64,000 nucleotides of DNA from Botryotinia globosa (Eukaryota; Ascomycota; Leotiomycetes; Helotiales; Sclerotiniaceae), in contig RCSZ01000012.1 in assembly GCA_014898425.1 (NCBI GenBank), positions 1,488,001-1,552,000 of the forward strand. Reading direction: 5' to 3'. Under the pieces are notes generated by a model. That model was not told where the DNA came from. It saw only the letters and a list, made by a program, of their open reading frames with translations, and ran no database searches. The translations under genes were made by a program, and so were the position numbers. Every line of letters starts with the position of its first letter. Position 1 is the stretch's first letter. Below are positions 12,311 through 24,068 of the stretch, in pieces.

Positions 12311-13451
12311 CTCGTAGGCTGGCCAATCGCCTAATCAAATCTTCGACAACACAGTGAGTGCATCGTTACGTTCCGTTCTTCCACACCCGCGGTTAGTTCC
12401 TCGTAAGGCTTTCCTTTCTAGTCTTGGTACAATTCTCCTCTCGTTAATGTGTACCATAATTACCTGTACATATATCTCAAAAAACAGACAGTTCGAACAT
12501 GCTGTGTCGATGACAATTTATGCGATCCAGTCATTCGGAATTTAATTGCTTGGACCGTTTGCAAGCTCATGAGCCGCGGGATTCAAAGCCTACTTGTAAA
12601 TGATCTTCATAGTATTGAAATAGGTAGTAAGGAGATATTCTCATCACTACTCCGTATATCTCTGTGTAATGATGATTCGAGTTTTCTGAAAGAAATATTA
12701 TTAAAGTGCTAGGTAATTGTGTTCAACCCATACTTCCTCAACTCGACTTCCAATTTTGAGGAGAGAGCTTCCTTCTCACGTGACGGTCCCTAGGTTAAGG
12801 TCAGAAAGTATGATCACGTGGCTACACGGCATTGACCAAGGAGGGAGTTCTGCACTATTCCGTTCTTCTTGAAACATGAAACATTCAGATATCAGACTCT
12901 TGCATTGATATCCAAAGTATTGGCTGTCATCATCTCCGCCACCTGAACATACTTGGGATCTCCTTGAGCCTCATCCACTTAAATGTCTCTGTAATTTGCC
13001 TTTGCAAACAGAATATCAGTCAAGTATGAACGTGTTTGTTTCTTCATCCGAAGTATGGGATTGAAGGAATCATACGTTTCTTTATTACCATGGAGTCATT
13101 CAAAGAATTCTTTGTCAACTCGCTCTTCGTGTGACTGAAAATAAGTGTTTCTTTCTTCTCTGTTATTCAGGGCTCTTTTCGTAGTCATTTCATTCTCCCT
13201 TTCAGAATAACAAAAAGGATCAACAATCAGTTTCTCAGGGTTGCTTTCTTCCTTTGTTCAATCACAAAGATTTTACAAACAATTTTATTATTATTCAAGC
13301 CAATTGTCAATAAATTTGAGAGCAATCCTCATTGCTAGACCTACATAAAGCATCACATCGTCGCAACCTGAATCTATCTCTCTTCTTGAAACCATACTCC
13401 AACTCAAATCCCATACCTCAAACAGATTACCTCGATAAATCATCATTCATT

Positions 13452-14108
13452 ATGTTGTTCAAGACAATTCAAATCATTCTCTTCTCGGCTCTCGCCATTG
13501 CGTCGCCTATTGCCTCGAACAACCTCATCCTTGGACGTGCCATTCAAGCCGAAACCATAGTTGGTGAAATCTCCGGCGCCTTGACCGACTGCAGCACTGC
13601 ACCTTTCCCAGATGAGTGCGCAACTCTTGCTCAAGCAGCAAAGGCTATGATTATAGCTTTCGGAAACAACGAATTCACCGCTCCAGAAGTAGGTGCCATG
13701 ATTGCACTTATGTCGTTTGAAAGCGTGAATTTCCAATACAACATCAACCACAGCCCCGGTCGTCCAGGCCAAGGAACCAAAAACATGCAAATGGCGAAAT
13801 ACAATCTCCAGTACGCGCAATCTATTCCCGCCCTCAAAGACCCTCTCGCAAAGATCACCACCGCTACCACCATCGATGGCTTGTCGGACGACAAGTTGAA
13901 CGAGATCCGAGCTTTGGTTTTGGTTGACGAGTATACATGGGGAAGTGCACCATGGTTTTTGAAGACATTCTGCGCGGATGCTCGAACAGCTCTCAGTACA
14001 GGTACCGTAGAAGGATGGCAAGCATATATGACGTGCGTTGGAGTTGATCCCGCTGATCCTGCGCGATTGGCCTACTGGACTAAAGCCAAGGCCTCGATGG
14101 CATTCTAA
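13452..14108 (+). CDS. Small secreted lysozyme/transglycosylase-like protein
   Basis: 218 residues, single exon. The frame opens 40 codons earlier, but the Met at 13452 starts an ideal signal peptide (MLFKTIQIILFSALAIASPI), so I choose it. The mature part has four cysteines (DCSTAPFPDEC, TFCADA, MTCVGV) that could form two disulfides. A Glu sits in ALMSFESVNF, followed by a Gly/Pro/Gln-rich stretch, PGRPGQGTKNMQ. This arrangement recalls the catalytic-Glu helix of the lysozyme/lytic-transglycosylase fold. That assignment is inference, since I recognise only a fungal secreted-protein family without a name. The likely location is outside the cell. The flanks are non-coding. Confidence 0.85.
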   Translation: MLFKTIQIILFSALAIASPIASNNLILGRAIQAETIVGEISGALTDCSTAPFPDECATLAQAAKAMIIAFGNNEFTAPEVGAMIALMSFESVNFQYNINHSPGRPGQGTKNMQMAKYNLQYAQSIPALKDPLAKITTATTIDGLSDDKLNEIRALVLVDEYTWGSAPWFLKTFCADARTALSTGTVEGWQAYMTCVGVDPADPARLAYWTKAKASMAF

Positions 14109-15030
14109 AAGGATAGCTCTTCCGCTGTGCGGAGATGCGAGATGCGAGATGGTTCTTTGGATTCTTCATCTTTTTCTTTGTACATAATACATTTCTTTTT
14201 TCTACATGATACCATTTTTACATTTTTGTGTTTCGGGCAGACACATATTTGGCTAGGTAGCTAAATATTACATAGATAGGCAAATGTCACGCGTGATTTT
14301 ACATGCAATTCTTCACTTCTATGTGCCTTTCTTCGTTTTGAGATTCCAAGTACTTACTTCACCGAGTGACATATCCAAAATTAATTTCAAATTGAACATT
14401 CATCATTATTCCATCACACCTCTTCTCCACCATCAACCAAATTAAATCGACATTACAAATCCCAATTCATTAACATGACCTCTCATACAAACCCATTATG
14501 TTCTCTCAATCTTTTAAATCATCAACCATAACCCATTCCTCGAGACCCAATCCCACAACCAATCTGCATCCTCCTCCCCCTCCTCATTCACAAAATCACC
14601 ATTATCTCAACTCCTATCTCATACCTCACCCCAACCTCAAACTTCACATCACCTCTTTCATCTACATATTCACATCTACATATTCACATCTACCCACCGC
14701 TTCTATATCATGGATATTCTCTGCACGTCAACATCAATATCAATATTACCATCGATTTTATCCTTGCCTCTTATTCTAAATATCTAAAATATCTAAAATA
14801 TCGAAGTGTATTTGAGATTTTTGTATGTCGTTTGCTGTCTCATCTTTTCTTTCTTTGGGATTTGGGATTTGGGATCTCCTCCTTCCGGATGTTATTTTGT
14901 TATAGGTGTTGTATATATCTACTCTTGCATATCATTTTCATTTTCATATTAGATATCTAGAGTAGAATGTATATATGCATATTAATTAGGATTAGGAGAA
15001 TAAGATACAGAAGCGGAAATATATATAATA

Positions 15031-15160
15031 GAAGAGAGAAGAAGAGAGAAGAAGAGAGAAGAAGAGAGAAGAAGAGAGAAGAAGAGAGAAGAAGAGAGAA
15101 GAAGAGAGAAGAAGAGAGAAGAAGAGGAGAGAAGAGGAGAGGAGAGGAGAGAAGAGAAGG
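15031..15160. repeat. 10 bp purine minisatellite
   Basis: Nine perfect copies of GAAGAGAGAA at 15031-15120, decaying into GAAGAGGAGA variants to about 15160. Confidence 0.9.
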
Positions 15161-15342
15161 GAACCCTTTCTCTAATGCTCGGGAGGGGAGAGGGTATTTT
15201 GAGTTTTTTGTATGTGTATATGTAATATGTCGATTTCAGTTATTGCAAAAGAGGGGGGTTTAATATAGGATCGAGATGGAGATTGAAATCAGGATTGGAA
15301 TTGAAATTTGAGAATATATAGTTGTAGTCTATTCTTTGTGAA

Positions 15343-15379
15343 ATTCTTGGGGAAATTCTTGGGGAAATTCTTGGGGAAA
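15343..15379. repeat. 12 bp tandem repeat
   Basis: About three copies of the unit AAATTCTTGGGG. Confidence 0.8.
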
Positions 15380-15400
15380 ATATGGGAGGGTTTGTGGGAT

Positions 15401-15505
15401 GTGAGTGTGAATGATGTGGGTGCGAATGATGTGAGTGTGAATGATGTGAGTGTGAATGATGTGAGTGTGAATGATGTGAGTGTGAATGATGTGAGTGTGA
15501 ATGAT
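15401..15505. repeat. 15 bp minisatellite, seven copies
   Basis: Unit GTGAGTGTGAATGAT. The second copy is a variant and the other six are identical. Confidence 0.9.
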
Positions 15506-16331
15506 GTGTGGAGAGAAATGGTGTATAGGGGTAGGTAGGATATACCATTTCTAAATAACTTGACTACACACTATGTTCAATTCCTCGAGATTCCGCGCCA
15601 AGGAAGAAAAATAAAGATAGATAGGTAGGTAGGTGACTACCTAGTAGATACCTCATGAGATATTCGAGTTTTTCTCAGACAAGATGAAGAGTGTAGTACA
15701 TGAAAGTAAGTAGATCGTACGCGGAAAATTATAGTATTCTTGATTCATACCTTCTTGATTCTGAGAGGGAGGGGAGGGAATTATTGGGAGCGTGGAGGTT
15801 ATCCCCAAGAGTGTGAATTCCGGGTGCCCTCGCTTAATGAGGAGTTATTGAGCAATTAGATTATTAGGATTCCTTGAATTTAATTCAATATTTACAAACA
15901 TTTTCTAATATAAAATCTAATCAATTTCATTTCTATATCAAAATTTTGAATATAATAAGTAATATATACTGTGTAAAATTTAATCTTCAATCTTCAATTT
16001 TTTTTTTATCTCAAAAACTCGAAATTTGAAATCAATATTCTAATTTATAGATAATGTAATTGAAAACCCACTAAAATACCTATTCTATTTAATAAGGCTT
16101 TATCATTCAAGGTATATCGTACGGACCACATGGGCTCCCGGAGTTCGCACTCTAGGGGATAGCATTTCATGCTGATTTTCAACCCGAAATGTTTTTTTGA
16201 ATCTGATATCTGTCATTTGATCTTTTGATTCGATTTGCTCTGTCGCTGAGCCGTAATATGATTTATTTATATAAATGACATAGTAGTTAGTGAATGGTTC
16301 CAGATATCTAAGCAAGGCTAGTATCTAAGTA

Positions 16332-16705
16332 CAGATGAACCTGACTATACGAGCACATGTCATACAGGCATCCCCTTTATACAGGCATTTTTTTTTCGAC
16401 CTCCCGAAAATTTATATAGTGAAATTAACTTAAATAGGTATTCCTTTATATAAAAGATTATAATCTTATTTATAATAATACCCTTATAAAATTGATAATA
16501 GTAATCCGAACTTTGGTCTATTATATAATAAATTTATAAATTCATATAAGAAATTTAATGAAATTAGAAAAACTAATGATATAAAACGAAGCTAAGTGTA
16601 TAAAACGAGGCTAAATGATGAGGCTGAATTTTTTTATACAGGAAACCCCTTTATATAGGCATTTAGGCCTTGGAATTTTTAGGCTCTTATAGCAAGGTTT
16701 ATCTG
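16332..16705. mobile_element. 374 bp TA-flanked inverted-repeat element (Fot1/pogo-like MITE)
   Basis: The two ends are imperfect inverted copies of CAGATRAACCT followed by CTATAnGAGC, each bordered by TA (16330-16331 and 16706-16707). The ACCT...CTATA.GAGC pattern resembles pogo/Fot1-type termini. The interior is AT-rich and lacks a transposase frame, so it would depend on an element elsewhere. Sub-terminal motifs (TACAGGCAT, CCCCTTTATA) also recur in inverted orientation. Confidence 0.7.
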
Positions 16706-17334
16706 TACCTAAGTATGTAATGTATGCTGTGAGCGCGGGAAAACCTCGTACCGAGAAGTTTTGTCCTCCATAACATAAACATACAACATAAATCATAAGA
16801 ACATCTAAAAATTCAACTGCGCAACCCACTTTATCACGAAAAAATGATTGAGTTCACGCCATGGTATATTCTGAAATTACCATAGACTGCGGAAATGGTC
16901 CAGACCCAGTTCCCTCGTGGCTAAGTAGCCGTTTGTCCGGCCCGCATCGAGTGCTATTCGCATCGTGAGGGAACGCGATGAAGATACATGTCATCGCGAG
17001 CTTCATCAACTCGGAGGAAACAAACTTTGCCGCGCGCCAATGCTAGAGCCGCAAGAGCCGACCTCGATTTGACCTCAACGCGACCTTGACATTGAGGCGA
17101 TGCGATGCGGTCAAACTTCTTGTTGGCATGTAATTTTAATTTTCCATACGTCTCCGCTTTGGAGGAAATCATGTAAGTGAGTTTCCCGTCCTATCCAATG
17201 TTTGTCGTGTTGTGTTTCCTCGACGTTGAGTAAGTATGTACTGTGAGGTTATATTCCCGTTTCTTTTTCTTCCCGTACTTCATAAGTGATTTTCCTGTAC
17301 ATTTGCTATTTATATTGTTCCAAGGATCCTCACC
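16706..17334. other. Intergenic, 5' flank of the large gene
   Basis: No gene seen. More GC-rich than the preceding spacer. It presumably holds the promoter and leader of the 17335 gene. Confidence 0.6.
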
Positions 17335-20300
17335 ATGGATAGATCCAGGGGACGGGGAAGGCCATTACCCGCTGAAAACAGAAGTATGGTTGCCTTGAGA
17401 TTTCAATTTGTCATTTGATATATCTAATAAATTCATAGAAAAGGTTCCAGATCAAGCTAGGACCAGGAGTGATATATCGCTGCCTGCAGGTGTTGGAAAT
17501 CCAAGTCGTGATCGTCATGGTATGATTCCTCGACTTGAAAGCAAAAACAATCAAGCTAAATTATTGAACATAGGACGGATGGCAGATCAACAAACGAGAC
17601 ATATAGACAAAAGGAACGGAGGGGATAGATATCGAACTCACAGCAAGAAATTCTTCACAAAAGGTCGAGTATTCAGCACAGCATTTGAAGATGAAGATGG
17701 ATCATCGAATCAAAATTTTCTTATCATAAGGGAAGCCCAGGAAACTCCGGACGATATTGGAACTCATTGTACATGCCTCTCAGTGACGCCCTTGATAAAA
17801 GACTTGGACTTGTCAGAATGTGGGATTCTTCATGCCAGCTCAACCCAACCTCCATCAATAAGGGGAGTAAAATTTAAACCTCTCCAAGCCGATGTTTCAA
17901 GGGATACTCGATTCGATGCGCCCATGTTGGTTAATTATATACAGATGTTCAACGTGGATACTAATTCAGAGGTTAATGATATTGGGAAACTACAACCAGA
18001 ATCTATACAAGATTTGATGGATAATTTCAAAGATTCCTTGTTTGACTCACCGCAAGATAAAGATGGAAGAAGTAATAAGCACGGGAGAAGGAAAGGCAGG
18101 GGTGAAGATGAGAGCTCACGAAAACCACCGCATGGACACAGAGAGCCTGGTAAACCACACTCAAAGGCACCAACAGCATTCAACACACGCTCTGCACCCC
18201 TAACTGCATCTGGTTCTAGTTCTGTACCCAATGCCTCGGAAGCTACAAGTAGAAGATGCAATTTACGTAACCTCGATGTGCCGGAAAATGCAAAACTGCA
18301 AAAGCCAAAGGGGTCGTCTCACGGTTCAGATGAATTAGAGGAGGATACAAATTCCCCAACGAGAGCAAGAGAAGCAGAAAACAGACGGTTACAGGATGCT
18401 AAGGATAATCCACGAAGAGGCGGTCCTCTACCATTGGACCAAAGTCGTGGTACCAAGGATCGCCACGAGAGAGACAACCCTGCAAAACGAAGAGAAGAAG
18501 GTGAAGTGCCAATGGGATCCTCACGTGCAGATATAGAACGAAATGGAGGAGATGAACGGACAAGTAGACTAGGGATGAGTTTGTTACCACATTCACCTAC
18601 TAAGCGCAATATGAATCATCGTAAGGATGGCGACGATATCACAAAAACCTCTAGTACTGGTGTCCCGGTTCCAATTCCGATAGGTGATTCTTCGGATGAA
18701 GGTAAGCAACGGGATAGAAACAATACAGGAGTCCCACGGGAGAATGCATCACCACGCAAAGAAGATACTCTTAGAAGAAATGACAACCTACGAAAAGACG
18801 CTGACCGACTTGGAAACTCTCGATCTCGTCCCCAATCCCCTGATAGAGCACTTAACGATAGAGGACTAGCTTACGGTTCAGATTGGGAAGAAAATCACCC
18901 TGTTGATGGAAGACGCGGCCAGAAAGGAAGAGGTGCGCCACACGATGCAAGAAACCTTCCACTTCCAATAGGTCGAAGAGACAATCCAGCCGATGGAACT
19001 TCTAGACGTGATATTCCTCCTGATGAAATCCGTGGTCGTCCTGGAGATTTAAGCAATGGGCGTTCCATGCCAGGTATTGATGACAGAGGACGCCCATTAG
19101 ATAGAGCAGGACATGATCCCCGTTCGATATCTACCGAAACAAGTTTACCAGGCATATCTCGACCTAATGGACTCCCTGGGCGTGATGGAAGAATGAATCC
19201 TGCCACTGGCGGTAGACCACCTGGAAGAGCACCTGATCGCAGATCCATGTCAAATCATTCCCCACAATCTCGCTCAAATGGACGTGATCCTCCTCAATCT
19301 GATTCAGATGATCGTGGACAAATGCGACCCCCAAGATATGGTACTCCTGATCGATCTGATCTTAAATCAAATAATCGCCGTTCCATCTCTCCGCGACGTC
19401 CTGCACCTTCCGGTGGCCATTCGAGACCGCAGGGAGGTGGTTCGGGTGGTGCACCATTCAGATCTCAGCCACCGTCGTCTTTTCATGGTAGAGGACCCCC
19501 TGGGAGAGGGCTACCGCCATCTCGTGGTAGGGGACCATCTGGTAGGGATAGTTCCCCTAGAAGAAATTTACCACCATTAAATGCTTCTGGTTATAGATCT
19601 CCAGGTGGCAGTCGATCACCCATGGATGGTTCGTCGCCAATGTCGAGAGGACCTCCAGATGGTGGATATTCCGGGGGTAGATCACCGGGTGGAGGTCGTT
19701 CTCCTATGGGTGGTCGCTCTCCTATGGGTGGTCGCTCTCCTATGGGTGGTCGCTCTCCTATGGGTGGTCGCTCTCCTATGGGTGGTCGCTCTCCTATGGG
19801 TGGTCGCTCTCCTATGGGTGGTCGCTCTCCTATGGGTGGTCGCTCTCCTATGGGTGGTCGCTCTCCTGTAGGTGGCTCATCGCCAATGTCGAGAGGACCT
19901 CCTGGTGGTAGATCTCCAGGTCCATCGTCGCCGATGTCAGGTGGTGGCTCACCTCGTGGATCTTCTGGTTTGTCACCGGGAGGCTCGATAGCAGGTGAGT
20001 CACCAGGAATGTCACCCGGAGGATCACCCGGAGGATCACCTGGAAGTTCTCCTATTGAGTCACCAGGCGGCTTACCAGAGTCTGCTGGAGGATCCCCTGT
20101 GGAATCACCTCCTCAATCTCCAGGTAGCCGTCCGGGCTCCCCAATGGAGTCTTCAATGGGGTCTCCAATGGGATCTCCGATAGGATCACGGAGAGATTCT
20201 ATGGCAAGTGGATCTTATGTCGGTTCGCCTCAAGAACGATCTCCAATGGGAGGCTCTTCATATCGCTCGCCAATGGGCAGTGGACCCCCAAGTCCTGCAA

Positions 20301-23300
20301 TGTCCGAAAGATCGCGATCGCTAAGTCCTCCACCTCGCGGAAGACTTCAATCTGGCAGATTTTCTCCAGGGCCGGGCTCTCCCAGAAGTCGTGGCCCTGG
20401 AGCTAGGTCTAGACCCGGTGGTGGAGGTGTCAGAAGAAGAGGCCCAAAAGGAAAATCTAGAGGGCCTGCCAATGGTGGACAACCACCTTCAAATGGAGCT
20501 AATAATGAAGAGCCATATATGGGTGATGATGATGGGTGCGGGTGTTGTGAAAATGGCTTTGCTGCTTGGTGGAAAAGTGTTGTAGACTGGTGGAATGGTG
20601 TTGGACAAGAAGAATGGATTCAAATGGAAGATCAGAAAGATAATGGAAAACAAAAATCCGAACCAGATCAAGGTCCAGAAGATGAAGACGCAAAATCAGT
20701 CACCAGCGGTGCAGAGCCTGGTAGTCCTTCATCGACAAAGGATCCATTTGAAGATGGACATGAAGATGGACAGGATGATGAAAGCACTGCGGTTGGTTCA
20801 GATGAGGAAAATAGTGGCAATGATCATGATGGCGAAAGCGAAGATGAAAATGGTTCTGATCAAGAAGAACCTGATGATGATGCTCGCTCAAACTCTGATG
20901 CCGAATCTGGTCAGGGAAGTGAGGATGAAATAGAGCCTGGTGATTCTTCTGATGCAGGTTCGAGGCGCTCATCTACAGCAGTAGCTTCTGAGCTTGATCA
21001 TCAAGATTCTGTTCGCGAGCCTGCTGATGATCATTTTCAAAATCCACCAAACAGTAATTACCCTGCAAACGAGAATTCTTATTCTGCGAATAACCAGTAC
21101 ATGGAAACTCCACAAGATTCTTACAGCTATCTTCCCAATGACGATCGCTCTTACATGGGTCAACACAATTACGCACCCCGAAATAGTTACCCAACCAATC
21201 CAAGTGATATGCCACCTCAAGAGCTAGATAGTGCATACCCAGCCGCTCATTCCGCCAAATCCACAGCAACGGCCTTTCCCTCCATCCCCGAAGATGCAGC
21301 AGAACTAGCAACAGACAATAGTGAGCCGCCGAACCCACCACCCTATGCTCCCGTGCCCTCAACACCTCAACAACTCTCACGACCTCGCTCTACTCGCTTC
21401 GAACTTGCATGCGAACGTGATCCTGTAGAATTAGAAGTCCCTCCCATGCCGACTACGCGTGGGAAATCTGAACTTTTTCTTCCACCAAGTTTGACGCCTG
21501 GTGTGGCTACTGCTCCTCACTATGCTTTTTCGCCGCTCTCAGCGATGAGAAGTGCTAGAAAACCTTCTCCTTTTCAACATCCTCCTATGCCTCAGATTCA
21601 AAGTTCTTGGGCTCCTCCACAACAACAAATACAATTCCCCCCTTATCAACCACAAGGTCCACAAGCGAATTTCGGTCCTTCACAATCCCAAGCTCAAGCT
21701 CAAGCTCAACCGCAACTACGATCCGGAATGAATTATGCGCCACAAGTTCCACAAGCTCCGCTTCCTACTTATCCAGGTGTTCAGAGATATGATGCAAGAG
21801 GTAATCAATACCACGAGCAAGCTATGCGTCAGCCTTCTCCACATCAGCAACAGATGAGGGGCACGCCACCTCCTGTAGTACCGGTGAGGAGTGAGATGAG
21901 ACCGCCTAGTTTCCCGTCGCCGCTAAATTCAGCCAGAGGTGTGGGCCGGGCTGGAGTGAGTTCTGGAAAGGATGGAAGAGGTACGCGAGGAGAAAATAGT
22001 AAGCGAGGAGGTCAAGATCCGAGAAGTAAAGATTCAAAATCCGTAAATACAAGTCGAGGACATCAAGATCCAAGAAATAAAGCTCCAGCGTCTAGAAGCC
22101 ACAGACAATCCTATTCAGGAAGTGATTCAGAATCCGGATCAGACATGGACTCGGAATCAGAACCTGACTCAGATTCAGATGAAGAATCAGGAAGTGATGA
22201 TGAACAAGGATATAATCGTCAAAGAGGTATGGATGAAGACAGTGATAGTGATGATGACAGCGATCTTGATAGTGGATTTGGAACTTACGATGATGATTTG
22301 GTTGCGAGGGAAGATGATATGCAATCGAACTTTGGGGGTCTGGGGTCTCACGGTCCAACTAACATGGATCCTAGAGCGGGGACAGGAAATATGCAAGCTC
22401 CTCCTCCCCCGCCTGCTCCTGGTCCTGGGCCTGTACCAGCCCCACCCCAAGCCCATATGAATGCTAGAGGAGTAGCAGAATTAAATAACGGTGCACCGAA
22501 TCCAAATTATGGCGCACCAAACCCAAATTATGCTGCGTCAAATCCCTACATGGGACAAAATCAGATACAAATGCACACGCCCCTGGATCAAAATCAATAT
22601 CAAAATAGGCAACCTCAGATTCCTGGACCAGCACCTGCAGCGCATATGCAGATGCATAATCCATATCAAAGGCCAGGTGATATACCACACAACACTCATA
22701 TGCCACCACAAGCTCCGGGATATAATCAATATAATAGACCGGATGATGTGTACAACAATCCTTACGGACGTCCCGAGCAACAACATCAACAACATCAACA
22801 ACAACCGGCGCCTCGTGCACCACACCAAACTCAGCCGTCAGCTAACATACCAGAACAATCTCGAAGACAAAAGCATGATACCCAAAAATCTCGGCCACAT
22901 AAGAGAGTAGAAGAGAGCCAAAGAGACGTTCGCGGAGACCAAAAATCAAAGGGGAAAAATCATCATGTCGAAAAACCTCGTGTGGAAAAACCACGCAAGA
23001 GGGAACGACCTCCTGTACCTATGAGTCCGGTAGAATCAGCACATCTCCAGCCTGATGATGAAATGAGTCCGAGCCCGTCAAGACATCCACCCTTTGAGCA
23101 AGAAAATGAGCAAGAGCAAATGAGAGAAGAGCACGATGATGATAGTGAAAGTGGTAGCGATGATGCGTCGAGACCAGAAGAAGATCCAGAGCCTGATTCC
23201 GGTTCTGATAGCGAAGAGAGTGATGGGGAAGAAGGAGAAGAAGAGGATCATCCAGGTGCGAATGAAGATGGGGAGATGGAGAGTGATGCTGAAAGCTTAG

Positions 23301-23575
23301 CACCTCCGTCTCCATCTCCGGTCCAGGAAAAGAAAGAGAGAAAACGACGGGGAGAGGGTAACAAGAGTAGAGATGGGAGTGGAAAAGAAAGTGGTAAAGG
23401 AAAGGAGAGATCGAGAGAAGAAAAACAGGGTCGAAAGGGGGAAAGAGGCGGAAGAGAAAGAAACGGCAGGGGGAGAGACAGAAGAGGTAGGGGAAGAGAA
23501 GATGGTGTGGACGTTGGGGGGAAATTGAAGAAAACTTGGGATTTTTTGAAGAAGTTGGATTATCATGAGAAGTGA
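17335..23575 (+). CDS. Giant intrinsically disordered Ser/Pro/Gly/Arg-rich protein
   Basis: No family recognised. Two exons, 17335-17383 and 17439-23575, encode 2061 residues. The intron 17384-17438 has donor GTATGG, branch CTAAT and acceptor CATAG. The Met at 17335 sits in a perfect CACCATGG context, whereas the apparent start at 17408 is a TTG inside the intron. In order the protein has a charged N-terminal third, an Arg/Ser/Gly/Pro region with ten GGRSPM/V hexapeptides, and a short Cys/Trp island around residue 1045 (DDGCGCCENGFAAWW, then DWWNG). Acidic blocks, a Pro/Gln region, more acidic serine-rich blocks and a Lys/Arg-rich tail follow, ending in a possible helix (KTWDFLKKLDYHEK). Such composition suits a scaffold or condensate-forming protein, but function is unknown. 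Confidence 0.85.
19691..19870 (+). repeat. 18 bp coding minisatellite (GGRSPM)x10
   Basis: Ten in-frame 18 bp units encode nine GGRSPM hexapeptides and a final GGRSPV. The middle units are identical at DNA level (GGTGGTCGCTCTCCTATG), which suggests recent expansion and likely length variation between strains. Confidence 0.95.
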
Positions 23576-24068
23576 AAGGGAGAGAGTTTGGATGGTTCAT
23601 GTGCTTGTAGGGTTGGATGGATTGTATAATTGTTGATGCAATACCTTGTACCATATTTTAATGTTACACAAGACTGTGTGTCCAATGAGATTCACACTAT
23701 ATATAGACCTCAGATCTGCACTTCCGGGACCATCCGTTGAATATAAAAATTTGACCGGTCAGCTTTCTTCCATTCTAATGAGATACTTCCAGGTTTACTT
23801 TACATGTACAGCCACAATAAGGCGCATTGCGAGGCTTCTCATTTGGTGTTAGGCTCATTTCAGAAGATGCTCCTTCCCATTGGGGTCAGCTATGCATGAC
23901 AAGGCTCTGAGCCCCCTCATCTTGCTCAATATATTCTTTTCACTGTTTCGTTTCTCCATCATTACATGACATTACATATCTTTTGATTCCTATAATTTCG
24001 CGAATATTATCAAATTTAGCAATTACCTTAATACGAGGAGGGTCTTGGGGAGCTTTGGCATAATTATG
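23576..24068. other. Intergenic
   Basis: Holds the 3' flank of the large gene and the promoter of the HeLo/ankyrin gene. No gene seen. Confidence 0.7.

Larger units (their letters stand above)
7548..13451. other. About 5.9 kb gene-poor region upstream of the zinc-finger gene
   Basis: I find no gene I would defend here. It contains the zinc-finger leader, GA and 9 bp repeats near 8434-8596, a 14 bp repeat at 9156-9225, a pyrimidine tract near 10555-10615, CTAT/CTAC repeats near 11060-11100, a 7 bp repeat at 11782-11811 and a CATGT run at 12283-12310. Short frames (8001, 8800, 10541, 11244, 11954) are low-complexity or lack any family signature. Confidence 0.6.
14109..16331. other. Intergenic, repeat-rich
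   Basis: 3' flank of the secreted protein gene, then AT-rich DNA with three minisatellites listed separately. Frames at 14498 and 15240-15548 are products of low-complexity or tandem-repeat sequence. Confidence 0.7.

Noticed and set aside
13443..14021. Minus-strand 192-codon frame over the secreted protein gene
   Set aside because: Antisense to a gene with clear signal peptide and cysteine pattern; no features of its own.
15240..15548. Frames made of SHSHH or VNDVS repeats
   Set aside because: Translations of the 15 bp minisatellite; not genes.
23019..23654. Minus-strand 211-codon frame within the giant gene
   Set aside because: Antisense shadow of acidic and Arg-rich repeats.
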